A DNA stretch of 64,000 bases from assembly GCF_030052815.1 (NCBI RefSeq), contig NC_079501.1:99216190-99280189 (forward strand). The letters are read 5' to 3'. This document shows positions 34,318 through 46,867 of the stretch, piece after piece (the first letter of the stretch is position 1; the number at the start of each line of letters is the position of its first letter). Under the pieces are notes generated by a model, which saw nothing but the letters and a program-made list of their open reading frames with translations, had not been told where the DNA came from and did no database searches. A program made the translations under genes and the position numbers. This DNA is from Hevea brasiliensis (taxonomy: Eukaryota; Streptophyta; Magnoliopsida; Malpighiales; Euphorbiaceae).

Positions 34318-35941
34318 ATTTCATATGAAGAACATTATTTCAAATTATGGACTTAACTTGATCAAATTGCTGAATGAAATTGGATCGATAAATCTGCCAG
34401 AACTGAATCTGCAGCATGAACAGTGACGTGAACAGTAATCATGTTTTGGGCATAACTTGAGCTACACAGCTCTGAATTAGGCGATTCAAAAAGGAAAATA
34501 ATGTTAAGACCTAGATGAACAATTTTGAAGAACACCTCACCAAATTATGATCGAAACTAGATAAAAATTGGGTTCAAAGATTGGGGCACCAAGTTGTCCA
34601 TAACCAAAATTTTCTAAAATTTACAAAGCTAACTTGGGATGCATTAGACATATATGTAATGAGTTTTTGGCAGCAATTGAGATTGGTATTGAGGTATTTT
34701 ATTTGTGTATTTTCAGTAGAAAAAGAAGTTGGAATGGACAAGGAATAGTGAGTAAAAAGAAAGGAGAGCATTGAAGGTTTGTGCACAACTAACCTTTTCT
34801 TCATTTTTAAACTTGTAAATTGTTTGGAATGTGTTTATTTGAATGAGTTTGCTTTGAACAAGTTTACTTTGACTGGAATATAGTTTTTCTCTTGAATTTG
34901 AGAAATTTGGGTGTTGCCACCTTTATTTGGATATTATGATGAATTTAAATGTGTTTATTGATTTATAAATGTGATTGTTGAGTGAAAAATTTTTGGAAAT
35001 TGTTTTGAAACCACAGTTAGCATGACAGTCCCTTTCGAAACTCCCCAGTAGTAATGGCTACTTGGGGTTGATAATTGATATTGATTATGTATCTCATTAA
35101 TAATGATTAGTGGGGTAAGACTACATGAGTACTCATTAGCTAGCTAGCCCTTCCCTCATTAATAATGGTTAGTGAGGTTGAGATTGCTTTGTCATGGTGT
35201 ACAACACGGCACTAATCGTGAAATTTTGTGTTATGGCCTAAACTGTGTGTTGATGTTGGCAACACTAATGCTTTGTGAATTGTGATTTATGAAGTGTGAT
35301 TTCTCATTTGAAATGTTATTCCAATAAATGGCTCTTATGGACTTAGAACTATTGTGAAGTTTTCATGTTTAAGAAAAATGTGATTTATTATGCTTTGACA
35401 AATTGTATTTTACCTTAAGTTTTAAAGTTATTAGTTGTGTACCACTGAGTGATATACTCAGCGATAGCTTCTTTATGCTATCACAGGTAAGGGAAAGGAG
35501 AAGGCTACCGAGTGAGAGACTTGGAAGCAGCATTTGGTATTGATTATGGGTATATATCGTAGGTATACCCCTGTAATTTTCTTTTGATGTATTTTGTACC
35601 TATATGTATGGATGTACGGACATTGAGTAGTTTGTATTTAAAAGCACGACATTGCTATCACATTTTGAGTTTGTAACTATTTTGTATTTCACTTTGAGAC
35701 TTATGAAAATGTAACTTTTGCAATATTTATTCTATCATTATTTCCAATGAATGTTTACATGGAATTTTAACTATTCTCATGCAGTTTTCTGCAAAAGAAT
35801 TGATAAGATAAAAAGCTATGATTTGTTTTAAAATCCTTTTTAGTATAACTAATGGGTTATCGGTAGGTGGAGTTCGGTAATTCATTAGGTATACTACGGG
35901 AACATGTCATGTCTTACCAGGGATAAGGTGTGACAATGGGT

Positions 35942-38900
35942 GACCTTGTAACACCCTCACTGTAGTAATTCCGTACATTCTACTGTTCCGATGACCGGTG
36001 TCGGTCCGGACAGCTAGAACATCTGAAAAAATATTTAAACTAAAGTAAAGAACCATAATTAACTCAAATATTAATAATAAAAATTTAGGAAAAATTTTAG
36101 AAATAAAATACAACCAAGTTAAATGAGCTGATGCCCTAGCGATGGGTAACCCAATGGGAAGTTACGATTCTTGCAACTAGAAGCCCTAAACCCGGGAGAA
36201 AATTCGTAAAATAATTTTTGGGACTCTAGAGAAGAGTCATTGAGGTTTCTATTGCATTAAAATGTCAAGAAAATGCTTAGAAAAATTTTTCAATCGGTAC
36301 AGACAATTTTAGTCTGTTAAGCTAAACGGAGGGCATTTTGGTCATTTCATCTTCAGAGATGATTTTTGGCTGACTTGTCTAGTTAAGTAAATAATTATTA
36401 TGATCTAAAATATGAATAAATATTACTAAAAATTAAATTGAAAATGAGTAGAAAAGAAAAGAAAAGAAAAATGAAGAAAATTAAAATTTTAACATCACAT
36501 GATGTCATTTAAAAAGCCCCACCCAATCACTATTTGACAAGCAAATTAGAAGGGATAAAAATGACATAAAAATGAGGTAAAAATGAAACAATTCCAGCAG
36601 CCTTCTTCTTCCTAGTCCCACACCAAAGAAAAAAGAGAAAGAGAGAAGAGAGAAACCTACATTTTCATCAAGCTTTGAGCTTGATTTTCCCTAAGTTTTC
36701 CACCCCAAAACCCTACACACCCTTCACAAAAATTAATCCCCACATCAAGAGTAACATTTTGATTGTCATAAAGTGAAGAAAATTCAAAGTTTTAATAAGC
36801 CAAGAAAGTGGTTAAAAGAGGTTAGTGCTACTTTCTTCCATATTCTTTTAGTAGACTTAAATTTGAGCATGAAAATGGAAAGAATTACAAGAAAAAAATT
36901 GATAAATTATTCATGTTTGATGGAAGATGAATTTTGGTCAGCATGTGTACCTATGGGAATTGATGAATTTAAATGAAATAAAATGTGTTTATTGGAGTTG
37001 CTTAGTAGGTATTTGTGATTGGATGTGTTAGATGACATGGATAGTATGAAATGGACACTTTGGGAATTAGGGTTTGTGAAAAGTTAGAGTTTTGTTTATG
37101 TAATGGTATATTAACATTGTAATAGTCAATTAGTGACCATTTGAATGTGTGTGAGGGGGAATTGAAGTGAGTAAAGATAATGGAGTTGAGCATAGGCATG
37201 CTGCCCTTGGTGACCTGCAAGACTGGGTGTGAGTCGAGTAGGTTTGGGCAGCTATAACTGGAGTTGTATATGTTCAATTGGTACAAGGCCAATTGGAAAT
37301 GAAACTAGACATATAATGGCATAACTTTGGTGAAGAAACCCTATCCATAAAACTAAACCAAGTTGACAAAAAAATTACCCTAATTTGGGTGACCCACATG
37401 CTGTCCTTGGAAAATGACTAAATGAATAGTATTTGTTCAAATGGTCATAACTCATAGTAGAAAAGTTCAATTGATCTAAAATTTTACCAGCAGAAAGCTG
37501 AGATATAGCCCTACAACTTTCATGAAGAACACAAATCCAAATTCTGACCATAACCTAGTCAAATTACCAACCAAACTTAGGTCACCAAATCTAGCAGAAC
37601 AAAATTGCCCAGAAATTCTAGGTATAGGTCAATCCGGCCAGTTATGGTAAAATGACCATAACTTGAGCTACAAAACTCCAAATGGAGTGATTCAAAAAGA
37701 GAATTAAAGAAGACACAATAAGAAACAACTTTGATGAAGAAAGGTTAGCCCATTTTCCACTGTAAAATTGTCCAATGGAACAGTAAACTTAGGTAATCAA
37801 AACTGAAAATTTAGAAATGCATCTCGGGGACTTTAAATTGCAATTAGCAATTAATACTAGCAAATGTAAAACTCAAAATGTGGGATCTTGGTGTAATTAG
37901 AATTAACATATCAAAACTGAAAATTTAAAAATGCATCTAGGGGACTTTAAATTGTAATTGGCAATTAATACTAGCAAATGTAAAACTCAAAATGTGGATC
38001 TTGGTGTAATTAGAATTAACATATCCATTAAGTATGAAAAAGTCAACATTTTGGTTGACTAGTAAGGTGAATAGTAATCAAAATGATTAACAAACTAAGA
38101 TAAAGATCTAGAACCAATTCTAAGCTTAAATACTTAGAATTGTATGAAAAATGTGGACTATGCATCCTAGTCAAAATTGTTAAAGGGAAATTAAGGCCAT
38201 AAATTTGAAATCCATGAAATGTTCATGGATTACTTGAAACATGAAAAATAAGTCACCTAATTGATGTGAATAGATAGTTAGGGCTTATATGCCCATCACA
38301 AATAGAATTCATAAAATATTAGCAACTCAACTTGAAATATAAAATTTGTAATTACATAAGTAGATTTTTGAATGTATAAATGAGAAAGGAAAAAATGTTT
38401 TGAATACAATGGTACATGTGAACCATTGTTTTAAATTGTGATCAATATGAATGACATAATGAATGAGTAAATGAATCATATTAATGTATGAATGAGACAT
38501 TAGTTCTCACTATTGTAGAAAGGAAAAGTACTTTGAGTACAATGGTATAAAAGGATAATTGATGTGAATTGTGATCATATAAATGATCAAATGAATGTAT
38601 GAATTATAATTGAAATTTATTATGAAATAATGAAGTCATAAAACACAATATATTAATATTTAATGATATTATGTGCCCTTGTATTGCCTAGACATGTGTG
38701 TCAGATTGGATAGATTGGCATGCCAATAGGGTATTATTTTAGCAGTACTGCGAAAGACTTTATGCCTGTATTCATGTCTTTGTGCCCGTATTCATGGCTT
38801 TATGCCAACATTCATGGCTTTTATGCCCGATTATGTGTTATCATGGTTTTTTAGCCATACTGACTGCATATGTGGTTGACGTTCTGAGTCCTATGGTATG

Positions 38901-40187
38901 ACGGCCCGAGGCACCGCAGTGTCCAATGCCAACGACCCGTTGTCAAGTTTAGTCAGCCTGTCATAGGTTACTAGGGCAGTGAAATTTATTGAAATAAGTT
39001 AAGAATATTAGTAATTAAAAATATTAGAAATTAAATAAATGAGTAAGATGACCTAAAATAAATTAGAATAGTTATTTATTAGAAAGAATCGAAATGAACT
39101 AGACCGATATTAAAATTTACTTATTATGAAATAATCTGAGACAACCTAGAAAGTATTGAGAAAATGCTAAAAGGTTAGCAAAGAAAATTATAACATACAT
39201 AAATATTGCAAATGTGACTTACATAATAATATAAGCATAAATTTATTATTTTAGATCATTTTTCTATGTACATTATTACTCTACATTGGCGAAATAAACA
39301 CTTCCAAAGAAGACTAAATTAGGATAAAACATATTAAATTTTAGAAACCGCATGTGAATTATAAATAAATTTTAATTATTTGAATTATGTTTTATTTCTA
39401 TCTTTATTTGTATATTATTTCATTGTTATATTATTGCACCACTAAGCAGCAATGTTTAGCGCGATGGAATTGTTTCTTCGCGTAGGTACCGAAGGTAAAG
39501 CCCAGATAAAAATATTAAATAGAGATTTTGGAGTTCTGATCTGTAGAAGTGCCTGAAGTATTCAAGGTTGTCACCTCCTCAGCAATGCATGTAGATAGGG
39601 CCCATATAGATCATATTTTATATTTTGTATAAAATGCTTAGATATTGTATTGTAATGTATATTATGAACAGGTAATTAATAAGAATGCGATGTAAATTAA
39701 TAAATTATCTTTTTCATATGTAATTAATTTATATATCATGTAAATTATGGAATTTTGTAATTATTTTATAAATTATGTAAATTAAGAAAATTTGATAAGT
39801 TTGCTTATGTAATGTGAGAATGTTTACATATGAATTGAGTATGAATGGAAATGTATGGAAATGATTATGAAATTGAAATGTATGGATGAGATTTGAAATA
39901 TGAGAAAATTATGAGAATGATTGATGAGATAATTATGATTAGCATGGATAAGATTTTATTTTGAAAATATTGCTGAATTTCAAATAGGTGAATATTGAAA
40001 TACGCCAAACGATAATAAAATAGGAGAGACTCCGCTGGTTTCTCCATCAAAAAATAATTGATATTAAATTAAACGAATTCAAAATTATTAAAAAAAAATA
40101 AAGTAAGATAAGTTAGGGTGCTCCGGCACCGATTGTAGCACTCCTTGCTCGGCTACACTGTAGTCGAGTGAGGGGTGTTACAGACCT
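35942..40187 (+). mobile_element. Solo LTR E1 (E family, 4,236 bp) with TSD gacct
   Basis: LTR 35947-40182 from TGTAACACCCTCACTG to GAGGGGTGTTACA; gacct at 35942-35946 and 40183-40187. No PBS, coding region or second LTR, so a solo LTR from unequal recombination. Contains donor-like AG/GTTAGTG at 36821, ~195-bp modules (37253, 37446, 37657), GGCTTTATGCC minisatellite (38756-38845), and hairpin CTAAGCA-GCAA-TGTTTAG at 39442-39459. It is inserted in LTR G. Confidence 0.92.
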
Positions 40188-42871
40188 TCTCGAGAATGAC
40201 TACGAGGTCAGTCTAAACTCAAATTTTGAACCGTAAAATGTGACGCTGCAGTCCTTAGGACTATTGCGAACACAGTGGAAAAGAGAAAATCACAGAAAAG
40301 AGTTGTTAAGTAGGTCAAATAATTAGGTCAGGGATCCGGAAGAAATATCGAATAACTTGCAAACCAGATTGAATCGGCGAGGGGCGATCTGGTCAATTCA
40401 CCCCTAGAGCTGACTCCTGACCTAACTATCCAATAAAATCAGAGAAAAGAAAATTTCGAGATCAAGAATTAAATTAAAGAACTAATGAAAAAATAAATGC
40501 AAAAGAAAAAGAAAATTGAAAAAAGTTTATTACATCATTAGATGACATCATCATGATGTCAAAACTAATTTTGATTTTCCTCACCATAATTGACCAAGTC
40601 AAATAAGACTAAAAGGCATAAAATAAACATAAATTTGAAAAAAAAAAAAAACAAATTACTCTTCTTCTTCTTTGGTGTGCCGCCCCACATCTTTGTCTCC
40701 ATTGAAGAATTCTATGAAAGCTTGAATCCAAGCTTTCTTTCAACCAACTCACCCTACCTTGCTCCAAATTCTTCCATAAAAACTTGTTAGATCAACTTGA
40801 GAAAGAGGATTAAAGAAGAAAAAGGGAGGAGAAAAGGAAAGAATTGAGGAAGTGGAACATCAAAGTTGAGGTTAGTAGTTTAATTTGAAATTCTAGTTTA
40901 ATACTTGTGCTTTTAGTTCACTTAACCTAGAAATTAACTTAAAATCAAACAAAAATAATTGTTGAGGGACCAAATATGAAATTTGTCCAGATAGGGTTAG
41001 GGTTTGATATGAATGAGTTTGATGGTCTTGAATGGCTATTTGAGGTAAATTAGGTGTGTAGAACATGAATACACACTTTAAATTACATTAGATTGAACTT
41101 TGTGCGTAGCTAGGGTTTTAAGCGTGTGAAAAATTTAAGAAAAATTTGAGAATTATCCAAATGATGTTATTGACCTTATTTGAGTTGAGAAATGGTCAAT
41201 TGTGACCATTTGTAGTGTGTATGAATTGTTGGAATCAAGTTCCAATTCAGGTTGAAGAGAGTCAATCTGTAGGCAGCATGATCTAGGTCCCTTTCAAGGA
41301 TCAAAACTAAAAATTTAACAACCTAATTGGTGTGAGGCCAATTGGGAATGAAACTAGACACAAAATGGCACATTTTTCACTCAGGAATCATGCCCAGAAA
41401 GTGACCATAACTTAGTGAACAATTAGGCCAAATCCGGAATTGGCAAACTGACCTGTACAAAAATGACCAAATGAATAGTAGTTACGTAAATGACCATAAC
41501 TTGGCCTAGGAAGGTCCAAATGACCTAAAATTTTACTGGTAGAAAGTTGAGACATAGCCCTACAACTTTTATATAGAAAATAAACCCAAATTTTGACCAT
41601 AACCTATTTGAAAAGCCACCTGCAATTAACCTACAAAAACTGCCATTATCCAGTGAATGCCCAGAATTCTGGGTAAAATCAAATCCGGCTAGCCATGTTC
41701 AAATGGCTATAACTTAGGCTAGAAAACTCCAAATGGAGTGATTCAAAAAGAAAAATAAATTTAAGACAATAAGGAACAAATTCTATGAAGAAAACTTAGC
41801 CAAATTTCTATAGCAACATGACCAATGGAACAGTACAAAACAGGACATCAAATCTGGAAAATTGAAATTTGTACTTAGGAGACCTAAAATTTGAAAGAAC
41901 AACTAAAACCAACAAAATTGGTAACCAAAATGTGGTATGTGGATATAATTGAATTTCCTATACCTTTTAAGCATAAGAAAGTCAATATTTTGACTTGAAT
42001 AGTACCATGAATAGTAACCCTGACATAAAAATTTTCAAGAATGTAAGTTTAAGTATATTGGGGCTAAAGTTGAGCATATATGAGTTTAATTATTGGATTT
42101 ATTGTGAGATGAGATACTGAAACACTGTCAATTGTGTGTTTTAGTTGAAAAAGACAAAAAAAATCTAAGGGACTGAGTCAAGGCTTAAAGGCGACTCACG
42201 TCAGGTTTGTGCACAATAATTTATGTAATTATTTTCTAATTGAAAAGTTGAATTGTTATGCTTTATGAAATCGCTGTGTTGTTTATAAATTGTGTTTCCA
42301 TTTTGTGACTGCAAAAATGACTTTGGAAATTGTTTGGAATCTTTTCTAAATTATTTTAGTACTTTGTTTTGAATTGATTTTGTGTTCACACTTAGCATGA
42401 CAGTACCACATTATTCCTCCTCCATTTATGGGGTTGAGATCATTTATTTTCCTCCCTCTCTGGCTTACTAGTTGAGGTTGTAGGTCGGATGAGTACTCAT
42501 TAGCTAGCTAGCCACCTCCCTCATTGATTTCGATTAGTGGGGTTGTAGATCGCTTTGTCATGGTCTACAACGCAGCATTGATCTAAAATTTTGTGTCATG
42601 GCTTAAGTTTTATATGAATTGGCAATACTGTATTTATTAAATTGTTTGACAAAAATTGTGCTATAATGAGTTTTGATAATTTGTGAAATATTTAAATTGT
42701 GATTTATCAATAAATGTTTTATGCAATGCATTTCAAATTTTTATTGTGCACCACTGAGTATTTTTATACTCAGCGATAGCTTATTTTGTTGTCGCAGATA
42801 AGAGCAAGGAGAAAGCAGCAGAGTGAGCTGCTATTGAGATAGAGGACTATATAGACCTGTTTGTACGGGTA

Positions 42872-45800
42872 TTTATTGTAACCCCTCACTGTAGCAATTC
42901 CGTACATTCTACTGTTTCGGTGACCGGTGACAGTCTGGATAGCTAAAATGTCTGGAAAAATATTTAGAATAAAGTGAGGAGCCATAATTAACTCAAATAT
43001 TAATAAGAAAAATTTAGGAAAAATTTTAGAAATAAAATACAACCAAGTTAAATGAGTCGGTGCCCTAGCGATGGGTAACCCAGTGGGAAGTTGCGGTCTT
43101 CGCAGCTAGAAGCCCTAAACCCTAGGAAAAATTTATGAAATAATTTTTAAGACTCCAGAAAAGAGCCATTGAGGTTTCTATGGCATTAAAATGCCAAGAA
43201 AAGGCTTAGAATAATTTTTCGATCGGTACAAATGATTTTGGCTCAATAAGCCAAACGGAGGGCATTTTGGTCATTTCGTCTACAGAGATGATTTTTAGTC
43301 GACTTGTCTAGTTAAGTAAATAATTATTATGATATAAAATATGAATAAATATTGCAACAAATTAAATTGAAATTGAATAGTAAAGAAAAGAAAAAGAAAA
43401 TGGAATAAAATTAGATTTATGACATAGGATGACATCATTAAAAAGCTTCCCACCAATTAGAATTTGACAAACCAATTAAAATGAGATAAATACAACTAAA
43501 ATAAAGTAAAAACAAAAACAAATCTGCTACCATCTTCTTCATTTTTAGCTGGCTCCCTTCCTTTCTCTCCTCTCACCATTGTTGATCAACATTTCTCACT
43601 AAAATTCCTTGATAAACCACCATAAGATTTTAATCTTGCTTCACAAAACCTCTTTCTCACACCTTAAACAACATCTAGCCAGAAAAAAGAAGAAGGGAAA
43701 AGGAAGATTTGGAAACTTGGAAGAGAGATCAATTGAGGTTAGTGCCAATTAATCTTAATTATTTTGTGTATACATCATGGAGAACATGAATTGAGAGTGA
43801 AATTTAGCTAATTTAAATAAATTTTGCATGGTTGAATTTTTTTTCAGCAGCCATGGACTTATTAGGGTCTTGATGATTTTTTTTGGATTAAATGAGTATA
43901 TAAGCTGCCCTTGATATGAACTTAACATTTAGTACATTAAATTGTAAGTTAATGGAAGAATAGAGAAATTGAGAATTTAGGGTTTTGAGAAAATTGAGGT
44001 TTTACTCTTATAATGGTGTAGGAACATTTTAATGGTCAAATAGTGACCATTTGGTAAGCTTTGAACTGAATATGAAGTGAATTGAGTCATTGAATGTTGG
44101 AAAGGGTAGACTGCCTTGTGTGCTGCAGTCTAAACTCTTGGAGTCCAGTGTGTTTGGAGAGCCTTAACTGAACTTGTGCAGCTCCAATTGGTGCAAGGCC
44201 AATTAGAGGTGAAACTAGATACATAATGCTACAATTTTGGTGAAGGAACCTATCCCAGAAAACTAACCTAAGTGGCTCTAAAAATTTACCTAATCCGGGT
44301 GACCAATATGCAGTCCCTGGAAAATGACTAAATGAACAGTATTCATTCATTTGGTCATAACTCAGTGTAGAAAGGTCCAATTGACTTGAATTTTTACCAG
44401 TAGAAAGCTGAGACATAGACTACAACTTTCATTAAGAAAACAAATCCAAATTTTGACCATAACATGTCCAAAAACTGACCTGCAATCAGTGTACAAAAAT
44501 TGCAGAATTGATTCTGCCCAGAAATTCTGAAAAAATTGCAATCCAGCCAGTTATGGTATTTAGGCCATAACTTGAGCTACAAAACTCCAAATGGAGTGAT
44601 TCAAAAAAAGAAATGTAACTAGACACAATAAGGAACAACTTTGTTGGAGAACATGTGGCTAAATTCTCACTGTAGAATGGCCTAATGGAATAGTAAACTC
44701 TAGCACTCAAAACTGAAATTTCTGATTTATTTTCCATTGGTTAGAAGTATGGATTGGCAACTAATGCCAACACTTTTGGGAACCAAAATGTGGTAAATCT
44801 AAGTGATTAAAACTCATGTAACTATTATATATGAGAAAGTCAATATTTTGACTTAAATGACTAAATGAATAGTAATCTTACTTGTTAAGTACAAATATTC
44901 AAGAAAAAACTTTGTAATATGCCCTAGTAGGCCTAATGTGATTGGTTTGGATAGGTTGGCATGCCAATAGGGTTTTGATAGCAGTATTGTGTATGATGTA
45001 TGGCTCCATGCCATTCTGTGATATGATAGCCTATAGCTATACTGATTACGATGTTATACTTGGCTTTATGCCTTATTGCTTTGATGGCTTATTAGCCATT
45101 CTGTCTGCACATCGAGAGACACATTGTGACCAATGGTGTGACGGCCCGAGGTACCTGGTACCCAGTATTAGTTTACCCGTTTATTTAGTCCGGTCAATTT
45201 GTATGGGTTACTTGGGCATGGAAAAGTATAAATGTAATTGAATTGATTATTAAAGGAAGTAAGGAAATTAAATATCAAGATAAAGAACAAGAATGATTAC
45301 AATAAAATGAGGCTCAAAATCATCAAAGAAAACGATTAATGAAATGCTAGAAAGAATTGAAATGAATTGGAACGATATTGAAATTTAATTATTATGAAAG
45401 AATTGAGTGTTTCTGAAGAGGAAAAAATTAGAACAAAGAATAGTTAATACTAGAAGTATTATATGAAATTATATCAAATTCCAGAGTATCCCAATTTTGA
45501 TCCATTTCTTTCTTTATTGTATATTATTTTCTTGTTATATTATTGCACCACTAAGCATCAATGCTTAGCGCGATGGATTTGTTTCCTCGAGCAGGTACTA
45601 AAGATAAAGCCCAGCGAATATTAAACAGAGATTTTGGAGTTCTGATCTGTAGAAGTATCTGAAGTATTCAAGGTTGTCACCTCCTCAGCAATGCATGTAG
45701 ATAGGGCCCATATAGGTCATATTATGTATGTTGTATATTATAATTAGTTATTATTTGTAATGTAAACTATGAATTGTATGTTGAAATATATATTATGGAA

Positions 45801-46209
45801 TTATAATTAATTTTTAGATCATGTAAATTATGAATTTATATAATCAGTCTATAAATCATTTAAATTAATGAAACTTGGGAATTTCTATACATAAATGGTG
45901 CATGAATGGAAATGCATGGAAATGACTATGAAATTGAGATATATGGATGAGATTTGACATATGAGATGATTATAAGAATTATTGATGAGATTTTTATTTG
46001 TAAAATATTGTTAAAATTTCAAACAGGTGAATAGTGAAACACATCAAACGTTAATAAAATAGGGGAAACTCCGTTAGTTTCTCTGTCAAAAAATAAATAA
46101 CTTGAAAATTATTAAAGGAATAAAGTAAGATAAGATAGGGTGCTCCGGCACTGAGTGTGACACGCTTCGCTCGGCTACACTGTAGACGAGTAAGGGGTGT
46201 CACATTTAT
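42872..46209 (+). mobile_element. Solo LTR E2 (E family, 3,328 bp) with TSD tttat
   Basis: LTR 42877-46204 from TGTAACCCCTCACTG to AAGGGGTGTCACA; tttat at 42872-42876 and 46205-46209. No internal region. Carries donor AG/GTTAGTG at 43738, modules near 44355 and 44570, hairpin CTAAGCA-TCAA-TGCTTAG at 45551-45568 and CAG at 45593. It is about 900 bp shorter than E1, mainly in the AT-rich part before the GGCTTTATGCC region. Confidence 0.92.
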
Positions 46210-46772
46210 TTATACCCTCATAGATATTTTGATATAAGTATTGTAATGTCATATGTATTAATGTAAAGTTGAGCAGTTGTACAGTAAATTGTAATATAGT
46301 ATTTTGGATTTTCTTTTTGTAAATTAAGATCTGTATTTGTAAATTAAATATTAAATGCAATGTGAATGAATTTGTGAGATATTTTGAAATGGCAAATTTT
46401 GATTGAATTGTGTACTTGAATTGCATTATGGTGAACTATGTTATTTTAGTGGTTGGAAGTTGTGAAAATAAATATTGGAAGTGCTTTTTACAGGTTTTTG
46501 AAGAACTGTTTTCTCAAATTACAAACGGCACTCTGCCGAAATTTTTTCAAAATTTACGGACAAATAAAAATGGATAAATTTTTTTACTAGTTTTGAAACT
46601 TCAATTAAATGTTTTTAATTCCTACTAAAATGCTCACCACTTCCAAAAAGTAAGAAAATGGTTTTAAAATCCCTTGTAGGGTACTTAATGAGTTATCGGT
46701 AGGTGAAGTTCGGTAGTTCATTAGGTATTCTACGGGATCATGTTATGCCTTACAGAGGGGTAAGGTGTGACA

Positions 46773-46867
46773 TTACAACTCATATTTCAAGTTATATTGG
46801 AATTGCCTCCTAAGTTCTATTTGTGATGAGAATACAAATCCGAACTACCTATTCACTGTAACACCCT
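46773..46867 (-). repeat. Fragment of minus-strand E-like LTR (host H)
   Basis: This 95-bp scrap between the end of LTR G and the start of LTR I resembles, on the opposite strand, the part of E1 near 38250-38350 (motifs ctatttgtgatg and ctacctattcac). It appears to be the oldest layer, into which G and I inserted. Confidence 0.6.

Larger units (their letters stand above)
29925..35935 (+). repeat. 3' LTR of element D, interrupted by solo LTR J
   Basis: From TGTAACACCCTG (29925) to AAGGTGTGACA (35935); without J (31650-34312) and one TSD copy it is about 3.35 kb. Visible parts: a CT-rich leader near 30380-30490, a donor-like AG/GTAAGT at 30615, degenerate ~195-bp modules marked by CATAACT at 31195, 31388, 31580 and 34451, a hairpin (CTGAGT/ACTCAG, 35445-35461) followed by a second (GATAGC/GCTATC) and ACAG at 35486. 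The end sequence resembles that of LTR G (ends 46772), so the two families are related. D's 5' half is outside the window. Confidence 0.88.
35936..46772 (+). repeat. LTR G, discontinuous host of D, E1 and E2
   Basis: Pieces 35936-35946, 40188-42876 and 46210-46772 read as one LTR ending GTAAGGTGTGACA. The first piece (atgggtgacc) matches a position about 200 bp into related LTR I, so D entered near the start of this LTR; the beginning is outside the window. It shows the leader-like CT/A-rich region (40640-40860), donor AG/GTTAGT at 40871, modules at 41499 and 41712, and a hairpin CTGAGTAT/ATACTCAG near 42753 followed by GTCGCAG at 42797. Whether G is a solo LTR or part of a full element cannot be told. 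Confidence 0.75.

Noticed and set aside
33487..34324. Several 60-100 codon open frames around 33.5-34.3 kb
   Set aside because: They lie in the GC-rich part of solo LTR J and the tRNA-like module, and no protein feature is seen.
35942..46209. E1 and E2 as the two LTRs of one full-length element
   Set aside because: Each has its own TSD (gacct, tttat) and the sequence between them is LTR G with no PBS, PPT or coding region.
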